The notes beneath the pieces were generated by a model. That model did not search any database. It saw only the letters and a list, made by a program, of their open reading frames with translations, and was not told the origin of the DNA. Position numbers and translations under genes: made by a program. Positions 22,362 through 33,300 of a DNA stretch of 64,000 nt are shown here, piece after piece (the stretch's first letter is position 1; every line of letters begins with the position of its first letter). This stretch comes from Littorina saxatilis (taxonomy: Eukaryota > Mollusca > Gastropoda > Littorinimorpha > Littorinidae): NCBI RefSeq assembly GCF_037325665.1, contig NC_090249.1, positions 35,556,462-35,620,461 on the forward strand. The letters run 5' to 3'.

Positions 22362-22541
22362 TAGAGCCTTAACAAAGACAAGGCGATTGCAGGAGTGTTC
22401 TACTAAATAAAATTAAAAAGCCGTAAACTCGGAAGAAAACAAAACCTACTGACATCTGGGCGTCGTTCAAAGGTGCTTAAAATCTACAAAAACACATGTG
22501 TCTCGATAATAAAGTGGACAATTAACATCCACTAGAATACC

Positions 22542-22750
22542 ATGCTATCTTATGCTAAATTAAAGACGACTGTCGGCGCTTTAATTGTTGTCACCGTGTG
22601 TTTGCTGTTGGTGGAGATGATGCATGTGCATGATGTCAGTTTGGACGTTTACAGGGCTCTGCGCGCTTTCGCAGGTAAGTGTGCATTTAAAGTCCTCTGG
22701 TTTCATTTTATCTTTACTTTTTGTGAATCTGTTTGTCTAGCTATCTATTT

Positions 22751-22837
<87 letters not shown>

Positions 22838-22936
22838 AGTCTTTCCGACTGTCTGTCTCCCTCTCTTCCTCCCTCTTTCTCTCCCCCCCCCTCTCTCCCT
22901 CCACTCCACCCACGACAAGCCGAACACAAGACATCA

Positions 22937-23006
<70 letters not shown>

Positions 23007-23022
23007 ATTATGTGTGTGTGTA

Positions 23023-23067
<45 letters not shown>

Positions 23068-26000
23068 CGTGTGAAAATTATGTTTGTGTGTATGTATGTG
23101 TGTGTGTGTGCGTGCGTGCGTGTATATGTTAGTGGTGTGTGTGTGTGTGTGTCCGTGCGTGTGCTAGTTAGTGTGTGTGTGTTTATAAATTCAATAGAGA
23201 ATGATCGGTTTTACATGCCCCTGTTTGCGAGGCAGCCATTCCCACATGAGAAGTGAAAATGATACTGATTGTTGTTAACAGGTGAACGTCCAGACCACCT
23301 GGCAACACGCACTCAGCGAAATAAGACAAAGGTAGGCGAACAAGAGGTCACACTGTCTCTATTTAGTTTTCATTTTATGTTGCATATTTGCCATTTTTTA
23401 AATACTTCTGTTTGAATTTTTTGTTGTTGATTATTTGTTACATTCTGATCTGATTTATTCTTAGTGTCACCACAACGAATTTTGTCAGTCGTTTTTACGC
23501 ATTCGCTGTAATTCGATCGTTTATTCTTTCTTTCCTTGGCGCTTTTCCCCCTTCAATTTTACAATTTCCTCTACTTTACCAAATGAGCCAGTAGTCTAAA
23601 TGGTGATTCTTTCATAAGCGAAGTATTACGGGTTTGAATTTCTCATTAGTTTTAAATCAAAATGCCCTATGTTTATCTATATTCTTTATACATGACCCTG
23701 ACTTAAAGTATAACTTGTGCTTCGACCAAACTCTAACCTGTCTTCCTTCTTTGGATGAACCAGAACTGACATGACCTGTCAGTCCCTCAGTGAATCCAGT
23801 TTAAACCGTGCTATGACCCAACTATAACCTGTCTTCTTTTTTCAGCTGAACCAGAACTTGGAACATGAGATGCCCCTAACTAGCCTGTAATCTGCTATGC
23901 ACTTCCCTAGCCCAGGTCTTGCATTGCTTTTTTTCAAGATGGATGGCAAAACTGCCATGAAATGACTCTAACACAAATGTCATCTACGTAACCCGTCCCA
24001 AGCCCAACTCTAATTTACCTGGCTTTTTTTTCCAGATGGAGAGATTAGAGCGGTTCCTGTCAGAGAGAGCAGTACGCGCAGAAGGAGTGAACTGTAAGGG
24101 GGTGGTAGAAGGAGACACCAAATCGCTGGTACAAGCCAACCTAACGGAACGCACCCAACGGGCAACACCGGAATATGACGAGTACATACTGCGGGACGCT
24201 GGCACGTGCAGCTCCTTCCTACAACGTTATGGATTTCTCACAGACTCTCTCACTGACACGGAGAAAGCCTTTCCCCTCGCCTACAGTATCCTTGCTTACA
24301 GAGATGCCGCACAGGTAGGTTTTGAATTTGGGGGGCATGTGGCTTTTCCCTAACGCATGCTGAGACACACATATATATGGCGATATTTTTTATTCTATCT
24401 AAAAAGTTTAAACGTGTAAATTGAACGCTCAGAGCGAAGCTGTGTGGAAAAGAAAGCCACGAAAGTACTTACATCACACATATACAGAACAACACACGCA
24501 AGCACCCCCCCCCCACACACACACACACACATGACAGGCAGCACCAGTATATGGGCACACATGCGCATAATTAATATGAATAGCTAGCAACAGCACTGTC
24601 ATTGTTGGGAACTATTATCTTTTGTAACAAACAACAACACCAACTCCCAGTCCCATCTTGTCGAACCCCCTCTCACACTGAAGAACATACATGTACCATG
24701 AAGGCGCAGTATCAGAATAAGCTACTAAGCACCTTTTTTATACTCGTGTTTTTACTCTATTTTTTATCCTTCATTTCTGTCCTTAAATCCCAACAGGTGG
24801 TGTTCATGCTGCGCACCATCTACCGCCCCCAGAACTCGTACTGTATTCACGTGGACAAGAAGTCACGCGGACCATTTCAGGACGCTATGAGGGCAGTGTC
24901 ACGCTGCCTGCCCGGCGTGTTCATGGCGTCACGCCTTATTGACGTCGGCTGGGGTGGATTCAGTGTGCTGGAACCTGAGATTGTGTGCATGCAGGACTTG
25001 TGGAACCACAGTAAGACGTGGCGCTATTTCATCAACCTCACCGGGCAGGAGTTCCCACTCAAAACCAACTACGAGCTGGTGAAAATCCTCCGAACTTACA
25101 ACGGGGCCAACGACATTCACGGCTTTATCCCCAAGTAAGTGTGTACGTGTGTATTGCGGATTTTGTAGTTTTGATTGCTTTACATATGAATTGAATTTTA
25201 CTGCATCGCATCATTAAAACTTGATGTGACACGATCTTATGCAGCTACTCTTTCCAGTCACGAGGAAAGCGGTACCTACCGGCGCATCATTAAAATAAGG
25301 CTGCTTTGCTCTATCAGAAAGTACTTTGGCTTTCACCATGTTATTTTTTTCTAGGAAGGTGAGTCATTTGAGCAATATGATTTTTTTCTTCAAAACTGAG
25401 TGAATCGCTTGAGCGCTGCCTCCTCTCATCTTGCACTACACAGCCAATCTTTCCTGCAGAGGCATAGCCTATACCAAACCTTCCCGATATATTACGAGTG
25501 TTTTTCGGTTTTATCGTGTCACGTACGGTGGTGAGTCGCTCAAGCACTGACTCTAGCCGTCTTGTTGCAGTGGAGCTTTTCAACGACGATGGAGGCACCT
25601 GTTACCAGCCCCTCACAACGTGACGGTGTATGCAGGGGCCGTGCAAGTGACTGTCAGCAGGGCCTTCGTGGACTTCCTTCTGCACGACAGAGTGGCCCAG
25701 GACTTTCTCAACTGGACCAGCAGAACCCGCCAACCCGATGAGAACTACTTCGGCACCCTCAACTACAACGCCCAGCTGAGACCGCCTGGCGGATACAGAG
25801 GTATTAGGATACTGACTGTAATTTGGTTTTTGGTTTGGATTTTGACAGTTTGGGGGTCCTTATGGCACCAAGGACCTCGATCTGACTGCCCCCTTTGTGA
25901 ACAGCACGGGGCAACGGATAAATAGACACAACTATCATCGAACGCTGAAAAACGTATATATGTATTATATTATGTGAATTAATTGTTTTGTCAATAACAC

Positions 26001-27875
26001 ACGTTCCAACAACCTACCTTTCTTGTTTTTTGATTCTGAATTTTGGAACGTGGCAGTCTCTTTGTTTTTGGATTTGGAGAACTTAGAAGAAGACAGTTTG
26101 GAGAAAATTTGACACTTGCAAAATAAGAAATCAAATGATCAACAAAACCGGCCCACTCTGTGCAGAAAGCAGTCAGGCTGTTCATTTGTGGAAGGTGTCC
26201 AAGCGGAGGGAATTAGGGTCCTAGCCCGTGTGAAAGCCTGGCCAGATCTAAGACACTCAGCAGATTTGGCAGGAAGGACATAATTGTGACCCTCCACCAC
26301 GAAATGAGTCGCATGTCACCTCGCGCGGTTCTGCGCTAGGCTTAATAATATAAGTCCGGGGAGTGTCTGGTAACAGTGTGAGGCTCACCTTAGTCACAGG
26401 CTTATAACTCAAACAGTTCTTGCTCTTTTCTAAAACGGGTTTCACCACTGGATAGAGCATAAAAAAACTCTTTAGGAAAATGTACAAATATGAAAATCAT
26501 GCAAAGGTGACATGCGACTCATTCCGTGGTGGAGGGTCACAATTATATCCGACGTACACAATAATTAATCTTTCTACGCGCCTGCTGAATTTCCCGTTTC
26601 AACAAAAATAATAAGGGGAAATAATGATGTGCTGGTTATCGTTGACTTACTGCTCAGTCGATGAGGAGGGGCGGGGGAGGAGACGAGGTGGGGGGGGGGG
26701 GGGGGTAATAATTAGCTTAAAGGCAAATCCTTCCCGTGTTTGACCCACCATCTCAGTCGTATACCTGGGATAAGACCATTCGTCCACTCGGACGCATAGC
26801 AAAAATCAACATCCTGACTGCTTCGCTCTTCAGCGTTAGAATTTGTTTCAATGAATTAGTTTATTTTAGAGATGAGGGGGGCGATGCTTTACCACGTGCA
26901 CCGGGAATGGGCTTTTTGGACGTAACGTGCATGGGAATGGAGACATTCTCGTAGCGTGCACCGCCGGTGCCGCACAGAGGTCCGGCGTGCACCGTGCACA
27001 TGATGGAGCTTTTTCGTAACGCGTGCACAGTGGATCACCGTGCATGCCACTTTTGGCCTCAACGTGCACGTGCACAGACACCCCCATGGTGACCCTCAGA
27101 GATTACCACCAGTGTCCGAAAACGGAATGTCTAAAATGATTTTGTTTAAACAGTTCTCACTCTGCACATGAAGCAGTCAGGATATTGATTTTACTCGTAT
27201 GTGGCCAAGTAGAGGTGTGGCCTTACCCCATGTTTATTAAAGCCTCTGCAAATCTGAGAGTGAGCTGAACTCTTTTCATGGGAAGGAATGTGCTTTTAAC
27301 ATAACATAGAGCTGAGTATGAGATACGGTGGAACCCCCCTTGTAAGACCCCCCAATTTAACACTTCCTCCCTTTTAAGACCTTGTCTTTTGGCATTTATT
27401 TTTTCATAAGCCCTGTCAATTTAACCCCATTTTAAGACTCCCTCCTTTATAAGACCTGATTTTCTCAGACTGATCTTTGGAGGTCTTAAAAGGGGGGTTC
27501 CACTGTACCCAATCGCTCACCAACTGATCCAACAACACTCTGTTTGCAGGAAGCTTGGCCATGAAGCCTCCGCTGAGCCAAATCAAACCGTACCTGACCA
27601 GGTTAAAGAACTGGGTGCAGACCAGCGGTCATCCCTGCCCTGGACACATGGTTCGCCGACAACTCTGCATCTTCTCCGTCCTCGATGTCCCCTGGCTCAG
27701 CACACGGCCACATCTGTTCGCCAACAAATTCTACTACGACTACAGCCGGCTTGCGCTCGGTTGTTTAGCCGAGGACCTTTTTAACCGTACTCGTGATCAA
27801 ACGCTGGGAAGGCGAGATTTTGACGTGTCCTACTACGAAAACCTGCCGTATATCAAAGATAAAATGACATTTTGA
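22542..27875 (+). CDS. core-2-type beta-1,6-N-acetylglucosaminyltransferase, copy 2 (GT14)
   Basis: Six coding exons: 22542-22674, 23282-23331, 24036-24314, 24797-25134, 25571-25800, 27550-27875, giving 451 residues. All junctions use GT/AG and the phases (1, 0, 0, 2, 1) match the first copy. The start codon begins MLSYAKLK followed by a hydrophobic anchor (about 9-27), as expected for a type II Golgi enzyme. Family motifs: [61 protein letters not shown] (catalytic Glu region), RQLCIFSVLD and HLFANKF. The protein differs from copy 1 throughout, so the duplication is not very recent. The start codon lies 180 bp after an LTR-type end repeat. Role inferred: O-glycan branching in the Golgi. A poly(A) signal candidate AATAAA is at 28849. 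Confidence 0.93.
22752..23175. repeat. (CT)n and (GT)n microsatellites in intron 1
   Basis: (CT)n at 22752-22834 and (GT)n from 22939 to about 23175 with a duplicated GAAAATTATGT interruption. They explain the long Ser/Leu and Cys/Val frames. Confidence 0.95.
25810..26280. other. intronic, no exon seen; AACGTTCC repeat fragment
   Basis: Intron 5 of the second GCNT-like gene. 25985-26062 resembles 405-460 and 47605-47690 (ACGTTCCAACAACCTACCTTTCTTG, TTCTGAATTTTGGAACGT), a dispersed repeat. Confidence 0.45.
26283..26543. mobile_element. TA-flanked MITE, 261 bp
   Basis: ATTGTGACCCTCCACCACG at 26283 and its reverse complement ending at 26543 extend to about 40 bp of inverted repeat (ATGAGTCGCATGTCACCT). 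TA flanks both ends. A Tc1/mariner-type MITE is inferred. Intron 5 of the second GCNT-like gene. Confidence 0.8.
26890..27078. other. cluster of CGTGCAC motifs
   Basis: Within 190 bp GTGCA occurs about nine times, mostly as CGTGCAC or GTGCACCG, in a locally CG-rich stretch inside an AT-rich intron. No repeat period is obvious. It may be a regulatory cluster or a degenerate repeat. Confidence 0.45.
27326..27505. mobile_element. pogo/Tigger-like MITE (copy 1)
   Basis: Ends CGGTGGAACCCCCCTTGTAAG and CTTAAAAGGGGGGTTCCACTG, flanked by TA on both sides. Interior shows TTTAACACTTCCTCCCTTTTAAGACC. Ends of CAGTGGAACC type with a TA target are typical of pogo/Tigger MITEs (inference). Other copies: 30850-31028, 45579-45759, 46112-46300, 51933-52341. 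Confidence 0.75.
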
Positions 27876-27897
27876 ATGTACATGATTATCAGTTTGG

Positions 27898-28520
27898 GTG
27901 GTGTGTGTTTGTGTGTGTGTGTGTCAAGTGTGTGTGTGTGAAGTGTGTGTCAAGTGTACGTGTGTGTGTGTGTGCGTGCGTGCGTGTGTGTGTGTATGTG
28001 TATGTAACAGAATGCTGTCAGCTATCTTTGCGCTCATTGACAAATGCTTTATACGTAGAGGCTTAACTACGTTTTGCGATTGCTTTCAAGTTAATCATCT
28101 AAGTACATTTATGAGAGTGAGTGAAAATGTGTGTGCGTACGTGCGGTGCGCGCGTGTGTGTCTGTGTGTGCGCACATACGAACAGGTATATCCGTGCAGT
28201 TCAAACAGTGTTTATATACCTCAAGTTCGTGCATATCCATCTGTTTGAATACCTTTGTTTCAAGGCACACTCCTTACGGTTCACCATCTCAGATCCGGCT
28301 ACGCTTTTACATGGGATAAGAACATTCCTCCACTTTTTCACCTTCCAAAATTCAATACCTTGACTGCTTGCTGTGGCGAGTTGGAACTTTTTGATGAATT
28401 AACACCCATGATGTTGATTTTTGGTATGTGACCACGTGGAGGGATGATCTTATTACACGTAAAAACACGGCCAGATCTGACATGATGAGCCAAACTTCTT
28501 CTTCTTCTTCTTGTCGATCA
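27898..28520. other. 3' flank of second GCNT-like gene; (GT)n
   Basis: Likely 3' UTR and intergenic sequence. (GT)n runs at 27898-28000 and 28128-28170; no gene. Confidence 0.5.
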
Positions 28521-28521
28521 C

Positions 28522-28745
28522 TCAGATGGAAACGCCGGTTCTCCGCGCAAATGTTGCCATGCGCTGTAGGTCGTCCAGACTGCCATAGAGCTTCCCTTGC
28601 ACCGTGGTCGCCTCCGCCCAGATCTGGCTCCTGAGGCCATCGTGTAGTGGGCAAGTCTGCAGCAGGTGTTCCGTTGTCATGCTGCCTGTTTGACAAGGGC
28701 ACTGGTCTGACTGGCCAATTATGAGCCAAACTGATTTCATGAGAA
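28522..28745 (-). pseudogene. LINE pol C-terminal fragment
   Basis: The minus frame encodes CPCQTGSMTTEHLLQTCPL and ends GSLDDLQRMATFARRTGVSI followed by a stop. The CxC-x7-H-x4-C knuckle and the 'GSL-DL-TA-F-TGV-I' ending are the familiar C-terminus of mollusc/fish non-LTR polyproteins. Only the last ~70 codons are present. Confidence 0.7.
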
Positions 28746-30384
28746 AGAGTGTGCCTTTGATATGGAAGTATTAATGCAAATGTACAGTGTGAAACCCCCT
28801 TTTCCATGAGGGTGACAAAGTAATGATACTGTGTATTTTATCAGCACGAATAAACAATCAGTTAGCAAAGTTGGGGTTTAGGTCGGAGCAGGGGTTATAC
28901 TGCTGAGGCTGATTAGTAACATAACATTCTCAACTCATGTTTGAGAAATAAATGTTTGTTTCTGATTACTTTTTAGGCTTTGACATTGTTGCCTGAATGG
29001 TTTTGCAGAGATCACAACATGGCTAACTTTTGAAGCACAAATGTTGAATGTGCGCTCTCACACCCACACACACATTCACATTCACAGACACACTCACAAC
29101 ATAGCTACATAAAAAAATTAAAAGAAAGGAAATACTTCCATTGGTTTATTGAATCTTAGACATGATTTCTTATCAATACTATATTATAGTATGATGTGTT
29201 TTTAAACTCCCCTTCAAGATCCCCTTTCTGTTTGCATGAATACATTCTCCATATATCTGTAGTAATTTTGGTTTTGTTTTCTTTTTTATCCCTGACGCAT
29301 GAGCATGCGCGTGATGTTCCCTTTCAGTGGCTTCATTCAGGGCTTTGCTTGATGCAACTCCGTTTAATATTCTGACAGAACTAACTCTGTCTGCATGCTG
29401 AGTAACGAGCATCAGATGTTTTGTGTGGGGAATACATTTCAAGTATGCTGTGCAATATCATTGGACAGGCAATGTCAAATCTGGAAGTCTTTGCACATTT
29501 CTCACACCCTCATTTGTGTTCAAATCCAATATCAGAGCTGGTCGTTGCATAAGCCACTAGGTTATGACCGTTTCAGCTACACTGTTCAACTGTGTGCTGC
29601 CTTTAGAAGAAGCAATATTTGCATGATAATCACTGATATTCTGCCACCAAGTACATGCCATCTTGAATTCTAAAGTAGTGAAAACACAGTCACTAAGTTG
29701 CTGACTTACTGTTACAAATGTATTTCACCCTGAATCACTTGCTTAACTTACTGGCTCATTTGTACTCTGCATTACTCAATTTTCCTTTTGGAGACTCCAA
29801 CAAGACAAAATCTCGCCAAGCGCATTTTGAGCTCTGCGCATTGCCTGCTGGGACAGTTTTTGTAACAAATACATGAAGGTTGCAGCCATAAAGTATGTTG
29901 CTGAGGTAACGGTTTGGCCTTTCCTTCATCCAACATCGATTCTGCTTACAGGATTCTACGTTTTAAAACTTAGAACAGATGTGAGAGAAGACACATGCTT
30001 TGTCTGGTGCAGCACAGCATCCCGACCCCAGCAGCAAAACTGTCAACCAATCGTGCATGTGCACAAACATCTCTGAACGGTTGTACAGCAGAAGGAAAGT
30101 AGCTTGCATTGCTTGACCAAATCTTCTTCACAGGTTAATCTGCGAGAGTTGCGGTCCATTCAGATGATGCAGGATTCAGCAGACTCCAGGGGTCATGTGT
30201 ACGAGAAATTGATCAACTTGGTGGTAACCAAGCGCTTAGTCGGACTGGTAGAAATTGAGATTTGTTGCAGATTACGCGCTCTGGGGTCACAACCATTTGA
30301 GCATTTTCTTGAGCACACCAACCAAGACGACCTGAGCCTTGAAGTATTAGTTGCACTCCAGCCCGCTGCACGCCCAGTCCCGTA
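28746..30384. other. between GCNT-like and PSMG3 genes; no further gene seen
   Basis: Probably 3' UTR of the minus-strand PSMG3 gene in its right part. A minus-strand AATAAA lies at 29150-29145. No other coding feature recognised. Confidence 0.4.
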
Positions 30385-33300
30385 TCACCTGACCAACACC
30401 TCTTCACTGATTGGCTGAGCAGAGTTACCTCCCTGTGCCCTCGCCACACAGGACTGGATGGCAGGCAAGAGGGGAAAGACGGCCTCGCGACTCGTATCCT
30501 TGAGAGACAGAGCCAGCAGCACGGGTTTGGAGGGCTTGAGAGAGGCTGCGATGCGACGAGATATCACATGTACTAGCGGCTGTGGACAGATTGATGGGTT
30601 TAATTTAGGTTAAAAATTATTGCTGATGACACTTGTAGTAGCGGTATACATTTTAGAAAATGCTACACCGAAACGTCATCTGCTACGCTGAAAATTCTAA
30701 AATAAGGTAAATTGCCACCCTTGAAGTTTCACAAGGGTTGGCAGGCCTGTGAAAGCATACACTGACACAGTTTCTATACAGACTGATTGAATTCATCATA
30801 ATACTACAGGCCAGTTCAACAATGAACTTCAACATTGCATAATTGTATACCCCCCCCCCCCCCCCCCTTTTAAGACCCCTCAATTTAAGACTTCCTCCCT
30901 TTTAAGACCCTTTTTTCTCAGACTTTCTGTTCATAACCGCTGTAAATTCACCCCCATTTTAAGACTCCCTCCTTTTGAAAACCTGATTTTCTTAGATTTT
31001 TGGAGGTCTTAAAAGGGGGGTCCCACTGTACAACAAACACCCCTTCTGCTGATAGATGATTGTTTGAATGATGCTAATCATGACAACAAGAATGACAATG
31101 ATTATAAATATGGTGTGAAAGGAGGAAACAGACACTGTCAAACATTGTCAGTGCATGGTTCATTATACCCTTGTCACACAGCGCTACGTCCTAACAACGA
31201 CCATGCCAATCACGCCAATCTGAAAAACTATCAAATCGGGGTATATCGCCGTCACAATCCAGCACATGGCAAATAAAATTAAAAAACTTCACGACTGTAC
31301 TGCTCCACGACCCGGCTACGCTTGTTTTGTGCAGTTCAAAATAAGCGTAGGGATCGAGAGCGTGCAGCTTCCCGACCTAGCAGATCCCACCCCAACCAAA
31401 CCACGCTCATGGAGATCCTCCCACATTTGGCCCACGTTCGACCAAGCTCTTGGACACTTTTCCAGCGCAGTAGAAGTGGCGTCTGTGTGACTGGGGTATT
31501 AGATTTACATAGGAGTGAACAGAGTGACCAGACACACACGTACACTGACCTCATCATTGCCAAAGAGTACCTTGGCGGTCAGCACGGGGGTTGTTCCCTC
31601 CATATCATCCACCACCGTCTCTGGTTTGACTTGAACCTGAAGTGAAAGAGAGAATGCTTCATGTCCTACAGGCTCAATATTTCGCCTCTTAAGGACCAGA
31701 TATGGGTTATATGATTATTCGAGTTTAACGCCCTCATGGCTTTTGATGAGATACACAAGTGTATGCGTGTTTAGGTGGTATCAGCCATCTGCACTAATGG
31801 CAGAATGACCGAGATCTTTTACGAGCCATTGTGGTGACATGGGGGTGGAACATATGGCTTCCGTCTCTGGGTCTGCACATAAAGTTGACTTGTGTACATC
31901 CTGGCCCGAATTTGAATCTGCAACCTTGGGATCACAAGTCCAGTGCTCTACCAACTGATCAAGCTACCACCGAACCTGAAGTGTAGATATGCGCAGGGGG
32001 ACATCGCATTAAACAATTATAACCGACATTTTGCTGGTCGACTGACAAGCAGTTTGGCGCTACACAAGTACCTAAAACAAACTGATAACGTTGACAGGAG
32101 TATTCTTTCAAAAAAGACAAACATTAGTTTCCATATAGTGAATTCTCCAGGACAGCGCTAGTCTTGCCCAGACGAAGCTGACTCATGTCAGAAAATGGTG
32201 TCGCCAAAAATGATGTTTTACCGCGTGCGGTTGAAACTCACATGACAGTGGAGTAACAAACATGAACAATTTTCTCAAATGTATCTCTCTGACAAATAAC
32301 AAACAAAAGAGTGTCAGGTGTTATCAGCAGAAGCACATAGTTAGTTCTTAACTAAGCTTTGAATAACCACACCTTCACTGGCAACCTTTTCCAGAGAATG
32401 ACCCAGATGTGCTTGTGAAGAAAAGTAGACTAGGAATTTGTCTCCTCATATTTTTTTTCCACTGAGCGTACTGAGCGTATTGTAGACAATTAAACGTACA
32501 AATACGATACGTCAAAATTGTATGAGTTCCCAGGTCTGATATACTTCGATCTTTTCTTAACCTTTGCCGGATGCCGCTTTTGACTACACACTCCCGACGA
32601 TGCGGGTTTGTCTGAACCCATACATTTGAAAGAGGGTTTTTACCGTTTATTCCTCTAACGACGATGCGGGTTTGTCTGAACCCATACATTTGAAAGAGGG
32701 TTTTTATCGTTTATTTCTCTAACGACGGGGTGGGTTCAGGGAAACCCACAGCGCTACTTCAGTGGTTGCATCGAGTTTCTCCCTTCACCGACCTCTTGCA
32801 GGGGAGGGAGAGGGGGAGGGAGAGGGGGAGGGAGAGACTGAGAGAGACTGAGAGACTAAGAAAGAGAGAGAGAGAGAGAGAGAGACTAAGAAAGAGAGAG
32901 AGAGAGAGAGACTAAGAAAGAGAGAGAGAGAGAGACTAAGAAAGAGAGAGAGAGACTAAGAAAGAGAGAGAGAGAGACTAAGAAAGAGAGAGAGAGAGTC
33001 TAAGAAAGAGAGTGAGAGACTAAGAAAGAGAGAGAGAGAGACTAAGAAAGAGAGAGAGGGAGACTAAGAAAGAGAGAGAGAGACTAAGAAAGAGAGAGAG
33101 ACTAAGAAAGAGAGAGAGAGAGAGAGAGACCAAGAAAGAGAGAGAGACTAAGAAAGAGAGAGAGAGACTAAGAAAGAGAGAGAGACTAAGAAAGAGAGAG
33201 AGAGAGAGACTAAGAAAGAGAGAGAGATACTAAGAAAGAGAGAGAGAGACTAAGAAAGATAGAGAGAGAGAGACAAATAAAGAGAGAGAGAGAGACAAAT

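Noticed and set aside
28352-28807. 151-codon minus-strand open frame as a gene
   Set aside because: Only the shorter frame at 28522-28740 carries the recognisable LINE C-terminus; the longer one is its shadow.
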